Shown: piece by piece, positions 6,773 through 13,849 of the stretch | Layout of the letters: every line of letters begins with the position of its first letter | Position numbering within the stretch: position 1 is the first letter of the stretch | NCBI GenBank assembly: GCA_937915925.1 | Contig: CALGGM010000109.1 | Location: forward strand, 1-27,550 | DNA length: 27,550 bases | Source: an uncultured Clostridia bacterium | GTDB lineage: Bacteria; Bacillota; Clostridia; Christensenellales; CAG-138 | Direction: 5' to 3' | Notes under the pieces: model-generated | Databases searched by the model: none | What the model was told of the DNA's origin: nothing | Seen by the model: the letters and a program-made list of their open reading frames with translations, nothing else | Made by a program: the position numbers and the translations under genes

Positions 6773-7564
6773 TCAGTGCAGCGTCAGAAACAGGGCGAGG
6801 AAGGTTTCGGGAGAGAGGGTTTCCGCGCGCGCGTCGGGCGCGATCGAAAGGGCGCGGAGCGCTTCGTCCGCGTTTGCATAGGCTTTCAGGTTGTTTTTGA
6901 TCGTCTTGCGGCGCATGGAAAGAAGCTCCGTGCAGAAGGCGAAAAAGCGTTTCGGGTCGACGTCCGGCACGTCGGCTTTTTTATTTATGCCGACAAACAC
7001 GGACTGCACGTTCGGGCTCGGATAAAAGCAGGTTTCCGCAAACTCCGCCATCGGCGCGGCGTCGTAAAACAGCGCGGTCAGAATGGACAGCGGTCCGTAG
7101 TTCTTATCGCGCGGGGCGGCGAAGAACCGATCGGCGGCTTCCTTCTGCACCATGCAGTAAAACGACGCGGGCAGCGCCTTCAGTACCGCCGCCGAAAGCG
7201 GCGTGGTGATGTAATAGGGAAGGTTGCCGACGACGGAAAACGGCTGAGGAAGATCCGCATAGCGGAATTTCAGCGCGTCGCCCGTGAGTACGGTCAGGTT
7301 CGGGTCGTCGAAGCTTTCCGTTAAAAACTCTGCCATCGCCCCGTCCTTTTCGACGGCGGTCAGCGACACGCCGCGTTCGAGCAAAAGCTCGGTCAGCGCG
7401 CCGAGACCCGGTCCGATCTCGATCACGGTTTTCGAAAGGATCATGCGATCGACGCACGAACGAAGACGCGGCTCGTCGACGCAGAAATTCTGTCCGAGCG
7501 CGCGGTTCGGGCTTGCGCCGAGGGTCGACAATGCGGATTTGACAAATGCGATGCTTGCTCTCAT
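6773..7564 (-). CDS. rsmA: 16S rRNA dimethyladenosine transferase (RsmA/KsgA)
   Basis: This 263-aa enzyme uses S-adenosylmethionine to dimethylate two adjacent adenines in the 3' terminal helix 45 of 16S rRNA during small-subunit assembly; its loss gives kasugamycin resistance. Visible motifs are PNRALGQNFCVD (19-30), the SAM-binding EIGPGLGALT (49-58), VEKDGAM (71-77), a GDAL segment at 96-99 and the catalytic NLPYYITTPL beginning at 114 (NLPY). The C-terminal helical domain is present (LLSMRRKTIKNNLKAY) and length is normal. The N terminus fits the family. There is no ribosome binding site and the -10 element lies only 7 nt before the ATG, so the mRNA is probably leaderless. Confidence 0.96.
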   Translation of the reverse strand: MRASIAFVKSALSTLGASPNRALGQNFCVDEPRLRSCVDRMILSKTVIEIGPGLGALTELLLERGVSLTAVEKDGAMAEFLTESFDDPNLTVLTGDALKFRYADLPQPFSVVGNLPYYITTPLSAAVLKALPASFYCMVQKEAADRFFAAPRDKNYGPLSILTALFYDAAPMAEFAETCFYPSPNVQSVFVGINKKADVPDVDPKRFFAFCTELLSMRRKTIKNNLKAYANADEALRALSIAPDARAETLSPETFLALFLTLH

Positions 7565-7570
7565 ACGCGC

Positions 7571-7599
7571 AGTATAGCATACTTTTTTTTGCGCCGCAA
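7571..7599 (-). promoter_or_regulatory. rsmA promoter with transcription start at the ATG
   Basis: Minus strand: TTGCGG (7599-7594), 17 nt containing an A8 tract, TATACT (7576-7571), six bases, then ATG at 7564. The geometry is identical to the promoter at 5196-5224. Confidence 0.7.
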
Positions 7600-7660
7600 G
7601 CGTATAGCGCGCGCCGCGGTGCGCACACTATCGGAAAAGAACCGAAAGGAGATGCGTATC

Positions 7661-7921
7661 ATGAAACGATTCTTTTTCATTCCGCTGCTGGGACTGATGC
7701 TCCTGCTTGTCGGCTGCACCTGCTCCGTGCGCGGAAGCGCCTCTATGCCGACGGCAGCGCCGACTGCGGCGGCAACGAGCACGGCAAAGCCCGTTGTAAC
7801 CGCCGCGCCGACGATGTCCGCACTGCCGACGGAAACGGCTGCCCCGGTCATGCCGACCGAGCCTGCCGTATCACAGGAGCCGATCGTCTCCCCGTCCGCA
7901 GGCGCAAGCGCGGGCAACTGA
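7661..7921 (+). CDS. Small Thr/Pro/Ala-rich lipoprotein
   Basis: This 86-aa protein starts MKRFFFIPLLGLMLLLVGC, a lipoprotein signal peptide ending in a good lipobox (LVGC). The mature part is low complexity, rich in Ala, Thr and Pro (repeats such as PTAAPTAAATSTA), with no folded domain I can see. It should be a lipid-anchored, extended wall-spanning peptide. The start at 7661 is chosen over the in-frame ATG at 7652 because the ribosome binding site (AAAGGAG, 7645-7651) would abut the latter. A strong terminator follows, so it is transcribed apart from feoAB. Function unknown. Confidence 0.8.
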   Translation: MKRFFFIPLLGLMLLLVGCTCSVRGSASMPTAAPTAAATSTAKPVVTAAPTMSALPTETAAPVMPTEPAVSQEPIVSPSAGASAGN

Positions 7922-7941
7922 TCCATTCCCATAGGCGCAAA

Positions 7942-7983
7942 GGAGCGTTTTCGACCGGATGAGCCGCGAACGCTCCCTTTTTT
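7942..7983 (+). terminator. Rho-independent terminator after the small lipoprotein gene
   Basis: Arms GGAGCGTT (7942-7949) and AACGCTCC (7969-7976) are followed by CTTTTTT. It insulates the feoAB promoter just downstream. Confidence 0.85.
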
Positions 7984-7994
7984 CAAAATAAAGA

Positions 7995-8015
7995 GATATA
8001 TAGATTGCGTATATC
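7995..8015 (+). promoter_or_regulatory. Possible operator over the feoAB -35 element
   Basis: A perfect inverted repeat, GATATA (7995-8000) and TATATC (8010-8015) with nine bases between, overlaps the -35 hexamer. It does not match the classical Fur box as I know it. An iron-responsive repressor is plausible from the gene controlled, but this is inference. Confidence 0.35.
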
Positions 8016-8033
8016 ACACGTCTGCGTTATAAT
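8005..8033 (+). promoter_or_regulatory. feoAB promoter
   Basis: TTGCGT (8005-8010), 17 nt, perfect TATAAT (8028-8033), 42 nt before the ATG at 8076. Confidence 0.8.
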
Positions 8034-8075
8034 AACCGGAGTCCCTTGGTAGTATGGATAGCGGAGGACAGGTTT

Positions 8076-10421
8076 ATGACGCTGCGGGAGTTGAAGCCGG
8101 GTCAGAGCGCGGTTGTGGAAACGGTCGGCGGCGAAGGCGCGTTAAGACAGCATTTTCTGGATATGGGCGTGATCCCCGGCGTGCGGATGACGCTTGTGAA
8201 GCTCGCGCCGATGGGCGATCCGATGGAGTTTCGCATCCACGGCTATGAGCTGACGCTGCGCGTCGCGGACGCGGAAAAGATCGAAGCGCGGCTTTCGACC
8301 GAGGCGGAGCCTCCGACCGAAAAGCGCAGGCACGCGGAGCGCGAGCATCCGGGTCTCGGCGAGACGGGACGCTTCCACATCAAGGAAACGGAAACGCCGC
8401 TGAAGAAAGGCACGAAGCTGACCTTCGCGCTTGCGGGCAATCAGAACAGCGGCAAGACGACGCTGTTCAACCGCCTGACCGGCTCGAACCAGCACGTCGG
8501 CAATTTCCCGGGCGTGACCGTCGACCGCAAGGGCGGCGAGATCCGCAACAACCCCGGCACCGAGATCACCGATCTTCCGGGGATCTATTCGCTGTCGCCG
8601 TACTCCGAGGAGGAGCGCGTGTCGCGGCGGTTCATTCTGGACGAAAAGCCCACGGGCATCATCAACATCGTCGACGCCACGAACATCGAGCGCAACCTGT
8701 ATCTTACCATGCAGCTCATGGAGCTCGGCGTGCCGATGGTGCTTGCGCTGAACATGATGGACGAGGTCCGCGGCAACGGCGGGTCGGTCCGCATCAACGA
8801 AATGGAATCGCTCTTGGGCATTCCGGTCATCCCGATCTCCGCGTCGAAAAACGAGGGCGTCGACGAGCTTGTCGCGCATGCGGTGCATGTCGCGCAGTAT
8901 CAGGAAAAACCGAGCCGCACGGACTTCTGCGATAAGGACGCCAATGGCGGCGCGGTGCATCGGTGCCTGCACGGAATCATGCACCTCATCGAGGACCACG
9001 CGGCGGCTGCGAACATCCCGCTGCGGTTTGCGGCGAGCAAGCTTGTGGAGGGCGATCCGGACGTGACCGAGGCGCTGGCGCTTTCCGAGAACGAGCGCGA
9101 GATGGTGGAGCACATCATCACGCAGATGGAGGAGGAACGCGGGCTCGACCGCGCCGCCGCCATTGCGGACATGCGGTTTTCGTTCATCAAAAAGCTCTGC
9201 GACGCGACGGTCGTCAAGCCGAAGGAAAGCAAGGAGCATGTGCGAAGCGCGCGCATCGATAAGGTGCTCACCGGGAAATTCACCGCGATCCCCGTCTTTA
9301 TCGGGATCATGGGGCTTGTGTTCTTTCTGACCTTCCACGTCATCGGCGCGGGACTGCAGGAGCTGCTTGCGATGGGCGTCGACGCGCTTACAAACCTTGT
9401 CGATTCCGCCCTGACAGCATGGAACGTCAGCCCCGTACTGCATTCGCTTTTGATCGACGGCGTGTTTACGGGCATCGGAAGCGTATTGAGTTTCCTTCCG
9501 ATCATCCTCGTGCTGTTCTTCTTCCTGTCGCTTCTGGAGGATTCCGGCTACATGGCGCGCGTCGCGTTCGTCATGGATAAGCTGCTTCGACGGATCGGGC
9601 TTTCCGGACGCAGCATCGTGCCGATGCTGATCGGCTTCGGCTGCACGGTTCCGGGCGTCATGGCAAGCCGCACGCTGCCCTCGGCGCGCGATCGCAAGCT
9701 CACGATCCTGTTGACCCCGTTCATGAGCTGTTCCGCGAAGCTTCCGATCTACGCGTTTTTCTCCGCGGCGTTCTTCCCGAAGTATGCCGCGCTCGTCATG
9801 GTCGGGCTGTACGTGCTCGGCATCGTCGTGGGGATCCTGTTTGCGCTGATCTCAAAGCGCGTCGCGTTCCGCGGCGAGGCGGTTCCGTTCGTCATGGAAC
9901 TGCCGAACTACCGTCTGCCCGGCGCAAAGAACGTCCTGCGGCTGCTGTGGGACAAGGCGAAGGACTTTCTTGAGCGCGCGTTTACGATCATCCTTGTCGC
10001 GACGGTCGTGATCTGGTTTTTGCAGACGTTTGATTTTCGCATGAACATCGTCGACAACCGGCAGGATTCGATCCTTGCCGTGCTCGCGGGCGCGATCTCG
10101 CCGATCTTCAAGCCCCTGGGCTTTGGCGATTGGCGCATGTCGACCGCGCTGATTGCGGGTTTTCTTGCAAAGGAAAGCGTCGTCTCCACGGTCAATGTGC
10201 TGTTCGGAACGGAAGCCGCGCTCTCCGCGGTGCTGTCGCCGCTTTCGGCGCTGTCGTTCCTTGCGTTCTGCCTGCTCTATACTCCGTGCGTAGCGGCGAT
10301 CGCGTCGATCCGGCGCGAGCTCGGCAGGGGCTTTGCAGCGCTCGTTGTGGCCCTGCAATGCGCGATCGCGTGGATCGTGGCGTTTCTCGTACACTTCATC
10401 GGAGGAGGTTTTGCGCTTTGA
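8076..10421 (+). CDS. feoB: Ferrous iron transporter, FeoA-FeoB fusion
   Basis: This 781-aa protein imports Fe(II) across the cytoplasmic membrane. Residues 1-75 form a FeoA-like SH3 domain (MTLRELKPGQ ... HFLDMGVIPG), joined by a charged linker to the FeoB G domain. GTPase motifs are GNQNSGKTT (121-129, G1), the Thr in GVTVD (146-150, G2), DLPG (166-169, G3), NMMD (226-229, G4) and SAS (255-257, G5). The polytopic permease part shows GCTVPGVM and FMSCSAKLPIY, the two conserved Cys-containing Gate segments. The start at 8076 has GGAGGA eight bases upstream; an upstream in-frame TTG at 8046 has no site. The stop overlaps the next gene by 4 nt. Fusion of FeoA to FeoB occurs elsewhere in Firmicutes. 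Confidence 0.95.
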   Translation: MTLRELKPGQSAVVETVGGEGALRQHFLDMGVIPGVRMTLVKLAPMGDPMEFRIHGYELTLRVADAEKIEARLSTEAEPPTEKRRHAEREHPGLGETGRFHIKETETPLKKGTKLTFALAGNQNSGKTTLFNRLTGSNQHVGNFPGVTVDRKGGEIRNNPGTEITDLPGIYSLSPYSEEERVSRRFILDEKPTGIINIVDATNIERNLYLTMQLMELGVPMVLALNMMDEVRGNGGSVRINEMESLLGIPVIPISASKNEGVDELVAHAVHVAQYQEKPSRTDFCDKDANGGAVHRCLHGIMHLIEDHAAAANIPLRFAASKLVEGDPDVTEALALSENEREMVEHIITQMEEERGLDRAAAIADMRFSFIKKLCDATVVKPKESKEHVRSARIDKVLTGKFTAIPVFIGIMGLVFFLTFHVIGAGLQELLAMGVDALTNLVDSALTAWNVSPVLHSLLIDGVFTGIGSVLSFLPIILVLFFFLSLLEDSGYMARVAFVMDKLLRRIGLSGRSIVPMLIGFGCTVPGVMASRTLPSARDRKLTILLTPFMSCSAKLPIYAFFSAAFFPKYAALVMVGLYVLGIVVGILFALISKRVAFRGEAVPFVMELPNYRLPGAKNVLRLLWDKAKDFLERAFTIILVATVVIWFLQTFDFRMNIVDNRQDSILAVLAGAISPIFKPLGFGDWRMSTALIAGFLAKESVVSTVNVLFGTEAALSAVLSPLSALSFLAFCLLYTPCVAAIASIRRELGRGFAALVVALQCAIAWIVAFLVHFIGGGFAL

Positions 10422-10579
10422 ATCCCGTCGATATCGTGATCATCGCGATCGTTGCGCTCGGCGTCGGCGCAGCCGTGTTCTTTGCCGTGCGCCGCAAAAA
10501 GCGCGGGGCGTGCTGCGGCTGCGGCGGCGACTGCGAAACCTGCAAAACGGTTCTTGCCAGATCCGAGAAAAAAGGCTGA
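10418..10579 (+). CDS. FeoB-associated Cys-rich membrane protein
   Basis: This 53-aa protein has one N-terminal membrane helix (about 4-23), a basic stretch RRKKRG (25-30) and a Cys-rich tail with Cys at 32, 33, 35, 39 and 42. That pattern is typical of the small protein encoded after feoB in many anaerobic Firmicutes (Pfam FeoB_associated, by recollection). It probably sits beside the transporter and may bind or relay iron. The start is TTG at 10418, overlapping the feoB stop (TTGA), with GGAGGAGG about ten bases upstream. This indicates translational coupling, and an ATG search would miss it. Confidence 0.87.
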   Translation: MNPVDIVIIAIVALGVGAAVFFAVRRKKRGACCGCGGDCETCKTVLARSEKKG

Positions 10580-10604
10580 CAAATCCGGAAATATATGGTA
10601 TAAT
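10576..10604 (+). promoter_or_regulatory. cdsA promoter
   Basis: CTGACA (10576-10581, overlapping the stop codon of the preceding gene), 17 nt, TATAAT (10599-10604). It gives cdsA its own transcript. Confidence 0.75.
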
Positions 10605-10637
10605 AAAAAGAAAGCATGCGCAGAAAGGGGGAGAGGC

Positions 10638-11453
10638 ATGAAGAAAAGCAACACGCTGACGCGCGTCGTCACGGGAATCGCGCTGATCGGATTCCTCGTT
10701 CCCTGCGTCTGGCTCGGACCGATCACGCGGCTTTGCTTCTTTTATACGGTCATGTGGTTCGCCGCGCGCGAAATGTCCGACGCGCTGAACCGCATGGGCT
10801 TTGTCACCTCACCGTGGACCGCGCGCGTGCTGGCGCTTGCGATGTGCCTGCTGTTTTATTTCCGGGACGAAACCGTGTTCTATATCAGCGCGGCAAGCAT
10901 CATCGTGATGTTCGGACTTTTAGCGGCGCTCTTTCGCAAGGTGCAGATGCGCGACGCCTTGGGCTCCTGCATCATCTGCTTCTATCCGACGTTGTTTCTG
11001 CTCGGCTACGCGTACCTTTCCGTGCAGCCCGATACCGTGCTGTATCCGGTGCTTCTGATCACGCTGTTCGCCGCCGCGGGATGCGACATCTTCGCGTACT
11101 TTTTCGGGCGTGCGTTCGGGCGGCACAAGCTTTGCCCGTCGATCAGCCCGCATAAAACGGTCGAAGGCGCGCTCGCGGGGATGGTGCTTGGGACAGGCCT
11201 CGGCATGGTCGCGTGGGTCATCATGAAGGACTTTGCGCCGATCCCGTGGTACATCTATCTGATCGTGTCGTTCTTCTGCACGGTCGCGGGACAGCTCGGC
11301 GATCTGTGCGCGTCGATGATCAAGCGGCAGGCGGGCATCAAGGATTTCTCCGATCTTCTGCCCGGGCACGGCGGCATCATCGATCGCATCGACAGCTTTT
11401 GCTTCGCCATGCCGGTGGTATTCTTTGCAATAAGCTTATTTCATGCTATATAA
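10638..11453 (+). CDS. cdsA: Phosphatidate cytidylyltransferase
   Basis: This 271-aa polytopic membrane enzyme makes CDP-diacylglycerol from phosphatidic acid and CTP, the branch point for phosphatidylglycerol, cardiolipin and phosphatidylethanolamine synthesis. The protein is hydrophobic throughout with several membrane helices. It contains SPHKTVEG (170-177) and ends with the complete CDP-alcohol cytidylyltransferase signature (226-252, SMIKR ... KDFSDLLPGHGGIIDRID). The start at 10638 has GGGGGAGAGG upstream. It is often found with uppS and dxr; here it is alone behind the feo genes with its own promoter and a strong terminator. Confidence 0.95.
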   Translation: MKKSNTLTRVVTGIALIGFLVPCVWLGPITRLCFFYTVMWFAAREMSDALNRMGFVTSPWTARVLALAMCLLFYFRDETVFYISAASIIVMFGLLAALFRKVQMRDALGSCIICFYPTLFLLGYAYLSVQPDTVLYPVLLITLFAAAGCDIFAYFFGRAFGRHKLCPSISPHKTVEGALAGMVLGTGLGMVAWVIMKDFAPIPWYIYLIVSFFCTVAGQLGDLCASMIKRQAGIKDFSDLLPGHGGIIDRIDSFCFAMPVVFFAISLFHAI

Positions 11454-11462
11454 TCAATTCTT

Positions 11463-11488
11463 CTTCCCGAAATCGGGAAGATTTTTTT
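11463..11488 (+). terminator. Rho-independent terminator of cdsA
   Basis: CTTCCCG-AAAT-CGGGAAG followed by A and seven T. Confidence 0.9.
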
Positions 11489-11531
11489 GTTTTTGGACGA
11501 ATCGCGGCGAACGGGGAGAGACGGCGCATAC

Positions 11532-11560
11532 TTGCAATTCGTTCGTGCGTATGATACACT
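11532..11560 (+). promoter_or_regulatory. Promoter of the CxxC-repeat protein gene
   Basis: TTGCAA (11532-11537), 17 nt, TACACT (11555-11560), 34 nt before the chosen ATG. Confidence 0.75.
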
Positions 11561-11594
11561 AAACGAATATTCCGAATCGAAGGGAGCGATGTGC

Positions 11595-12554
11595 ATGAAA
11601 CGGATCCTGCTGTGGACGGGCGTCGGCGTCGGCGCGGCGGCGGTCGCCGTGATGACGGTGCTGATCCTCGCGACCTGCGTCTTCGGAAACCACACCTTTA
11701 CGGAAGCGACCTGCACCGAGCCCGAAACGTGTACGCGCTGCGGCGCGACCCGCGGCGAACCGCTCGGGCACGCGTATGACGAAGCGACCTGCACCGAGGC
11801 GGCGATCTGCGCGCGCTGCGGATTCTCGCACGGCGAACCGCTCGGACACGTCTTTCTTCCCGCGACCTGTCTGGAGCCCGAGATCTGCGCGCGCTGCGGG
11901 CAGGAGCAGGGCAAACCGCTCGGGCACGATTACAGCGAGCCGACCTATCAGTCGCCCGCGATCTGCCTGCGCTGCGGACACGAGGACGGCGAGCCGCTTC
12001 CCGCCGCTTTGAAGGATGTTCCCTTAAACGAGCTTTCCGTCGGCACGCCGATGCCGTACACGACCGCGTCGTACGAGGATCACGCCGTCGACGTGACCGG
12101 CACGGCAGAGATCGTCGACTATACCGTGTTCGAGGGCGACGAGACGTTCCCGCCGCGCGAGGGCTATGAATGGCACGTCGCGACGGTGCGGCTGGCGTTC
12201 TCCGGCGAGGACGCGCAAAAATACGGGATGCAGAGCGCGCTGACGTTCGGGGATTATTACATCCTCGACGATTCGATCACGGCAGGCGAGGACGAAAACG
12301 GCATGCGCCGGTTCGCCGCCGACTGGCAGGGACTGCGCGTGCAGTGCTGGCAAAAGACCGGTCCCAACGAGGAAGCGGACTGGTACGACCATGAGCTCCG
12401 CTTTACGTGGAAGGAGGGCGTGCTTGTGCCGACCGGCTACGACGGCGTGCTTCTGATCCTCTATCACTACCGCCTTGCGGAGAACGCCTCGCGCCTGTAC
12501 CTGCCCGCAAGCGAGGTGCTCGACGATTCCGCGCTCGTCTTCCGTATGAAATAA
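11595..12554 (+). CDS. Membrane-anchored protein with four 26-residue CxxC repeats
   Basis: This 319-aa protein has an N-terminal membrane anchor or signal segment (about 4-30). Four tandem repeats of exactly 26 residues follow (33-136; DNA 11691-12002), with consensus HxYxEATCTEPxxCxRCGxxxGEPLG. Each repeat has an RCG-type CxxC; the first three also have an ATC Cys, while the fourth reads PTY. Such repeats are common in surface proteins of gut Clostridia and may bind metal or form disulphides; their role is not known to me. The C-terminal 180 residues look like a beta-rich extracellular domain (VDVTGTAEIVDYTVFEGDETFPPREGYEW), possibly DUF4352-like. The start at 11595 is preferred over 11589 because AAGGGAG has proper spacing. 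Likely extracytoplasmic. Confidence 0.83.
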   Translation: MKRILLWTGVGVGAAAVAVMTVLILATCVFGNHTFTEATCTEPETCTRCGATRGEPLGHAYDEATCTEAAICARCGFSHGEPLGHVFLPATCLEPEICARCGQEQGKPLGHDYSEPTYQSPAICLRCGHEDGEPLPAALKDVPLNELSVGTPMPYTTASYEDHAVDVTGTAEIVDYTVFEGDETFPPREGYEWHVATVRLAFSGEDAQKYGMQSALTFGDYYILDDSITAGEDENGMRRFAADWQGLRVQCWQKTGPNEEADWYDHELRFTWKEGVLVPTGYDGVLLILYHYRLAENASRLYLPASEVLDDSALVFRMK

Positions 12555-12558
12555 AAGT

Positions 12559-12624
12559 GCCGAAGGCAATTCATGACGTCAGTCAATTCACGGCGAAGCC
12601 AATTCATGCCGACAGGCAATTCAT
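12559..12624. repeat. Short array of AATTCAT cores alternating with mini-hairpins
   Basis: AATTCAT or AATTCAC occurs at 12568, 12585, 12601 and 12618 (steps of 17, 16 and 17). Between copies are different tiny inverted repeats: GCC-GAA-GGC (12559-12567), GAC-GTCA-GTC (12575-12584), GGC-GAA-GCC (12592-12600) and GCC-GACA-GGC (12608-12617). The architecture is as at 6-76, with a different core. Confidence 0.75.
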
Positions 12625-12626
12625 AG

Positions 12627-12670
12627 AAAAAAAGGATGTTAAGAAATTCAGCTTCTTAACATCCCCTTTT
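12627..12670. terminator. Bidirectional terminator between convergent genes
   Basis: A 12-bp perfect stem, GGATGTTAAGAA (12634-12645) and TTCTTAACATCC (12653-12664), has a 7-nt loop. On the plus strand CCTTTT follows; on the minus strand seven T follow. It serves the CxxC-repeat gene and the DUF1292 gene. Confidence 0.9.
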
Positions 12671-12682
12671 ATAATAATTATT

Positions 12683-12997
12683 TTACTCCTCGACCTTGTC
12701 GCAGCCGTTGCAGTCCTCGGCTTCGCAGTCCCAGCACTCCATGCGCTTCTGCGCGATCTCAAAGAGTGTGTCCAGAAGGTCGTCGTCGACGGGAACGAAC
12801 TCCTCGAGGTCTTCCTCTTCGTTCACAACGATCTCCATAATGCAGACTTCAAAGTCCTCTTCCGGTTCCTCGGGCAGCTCCGCGTCGACCAGCACTGCGT
12901 ATTCCTTGCCCTCGTACTCAAAGTAATCAATGACCTCAAGGTCAAACTCGTTGCCTTCCTCATCGGTGAAGGTGACAAGATCTCTTTCGTCTTCCAT
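12683..12997 (-). CDS. DUF1292 family acidic protein
   Basis: This 104-aa, very acidic cytosolic protein starts MEDERDLVTFTDEEGNEFDLEVIDYFEYEGKEYAVL, the conserved DUF1292 (YrzB) core. After a Glu/Asp-rich linker it ends with ECWDCEAEDCNGCDKVEE, adding four Cys that could bind a metal. Function of the family is unknown; in many Firmicutes it lies near ruvX and alaS, which are absent here. The start is supported by AAAGGAG nine bases upstream and a promoter at 13029-13057. Monocistronic. Confidence 0.93.
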   Translation of the reverse strand: MEDERDLVTFTDEEGNEFDLEVIDYFEYEGKEYAVLVDAELPEEPEEDFEVCIMEIVVNEEEDLEEFVPVDDDLLDTLFEIAQKRMECWDCEAEDCNGCDKVEE

Positions 12998-13028
12998 GGT
13001 TAATTCTCCTTTTCGTGATTTCTATGCT

Positions 13029-13057
13029 ATTGTACCGCATTCGCCGCCGCTTTGCAA
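13029..13057 (-). promoter_or_regulatory. Promoter of the DUF1292 gene
   Basis: Minus strand: TTGCAA (13057-13052), 17 nt, TACAAT (13034-13029), 32 nt before the ATG. Confidence 0.8.
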
Positions 13058-13137
13058 GGAAAAGCGCAAAATTTCACAAAAGCGCCACTGTGCGTGCAAA
13101 AACTTTTTGCAAAACTAAAAGAAAGTTTGATTCCCTC

Positions 13138-13165
13138 TTGTAATCGGGGGAAAATCGTTTATAAT
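13138..13165 (+). promoter_or_regulatory. Promoter of the regulator-ygeY-ygeW operon
   Basis: TTGTAA (13138-13143), 16 nt, perfect TATAAT (13160-13165), then AGGAGGAATC (13181-13190) and ATG at 13195. Confidence 0.75.
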
Positions 13166-13194
13166 GATAATTGAGAAAACAGGAGGAATCGACC

Positions 13195-13833
13195 ATGGAT
13201 CTTGCATTTTACGAGCGCTTGTCAAAAGCGATCGCGGCGCAGTTCGGCAGTAACTGCGAGGTCGTCGTACACGATCTCAAAAGCCGTGATTTCGAACACA
13301 CGGTTGCCGTGATCGAGAACGGACACGTGACGCATCGCAAGGTGGGCGACGGACCGAGCCGCGTGGTGCTCGAAGCGCTGAAGGAAACGGACCCCGACGC
13401 GCTTTCGGATCAGGCGGGATATCTGATGAAGACGCACGACGGGCGGATCCTAAAGTGCTCGACGGTGTACATCCGCGACGAAAACGGCGTGCCGGAGGGC
13501 GTGTTCTCGATCAATTACGACGTCACGGAGCTTCTGATGGCGGAGCGCGCGATCGATTCGCTTCTGCACCACAAGGAAGAAAAGAAGGTTCCGGACCGCA
13601 TTCCGCAGTCGGTAAACGAGCTCTTGGACGATCTCATCGAGCAGTCGGTGCAGCTTGTGGGCAAGCCCGTCGCCATGATGAGCAAGGAGGACAAGATCGA
13701 GGCGATCGCGTACCTCAACAAGGCGGGCGCGTTTCTGATCACGCGCAGCGGCGACAAGGTCTCGAAGTATTTCGGCATCAGCAAGTATACCTTGTATTCC
13801 TATATTGACGCAAAGAATTCCAATCAAGACTGA
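13195..13833 (+). CDS. YheO-type PAS/helix-turn-helix transcriptional regulator
   Basis: This 212-aa protein has an N-terminal YheO-like PAS domain (about 5-115, with VVVHDLKSRDFEHTVAVIENGHVTHR and the later EGVFSINYDVTELL) and a C-terminal DNA-binding domain (about 165-210, KIEAIAYLNKAGAFLI and VSKYFGISKYTLYSYID). Relatives include DauR, which senses D-arginine-derived metabolites. It is the first gene of an operon with the YgeY and YgeW homologues, 16 nt upstream of ygeY, so it very likely regulates that operon in response to a related nitrogen compound. The ligand is unknown. A strong AGGAGG site supports the start. Confidence 0.88.
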   Translation: MDLAFYERLSKAIAAQFGSNCEVVVHDLKSRDFEHTVAVIENGHVTHRKVGDGPSRVVLEALKETDPDALSDQAGYLMKTHDGRILKCSTVYIRDENGVPEGVFSINYDVTELLMAERAIDSLLHHKEEKKVPDRIPQSVNELLDDLIEQSVQLVGKPVAMMSKEDKIEAIAYLNKAGAFLITRSGDKVSKYFGISKYTLYSYIDAKNSNQD

Positions 13834-13849
13834 CAGAAAGGAAAACGAC

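Noticed and set aside
8046..8075. Upstream TTG start for FeoAB
   Set aside because: No ribosome binding site; ATG at 8076 has GGAGGA at proper spacing and gives the normal FeoA N terminus.
8500..8520. TTTCCCGGG resembling half of a Noc-binding site inside feoB
   Set aside because: The right half does not match, and the bases are explained by the conserved G2 region of the GTPase domain (NFPGVTV).
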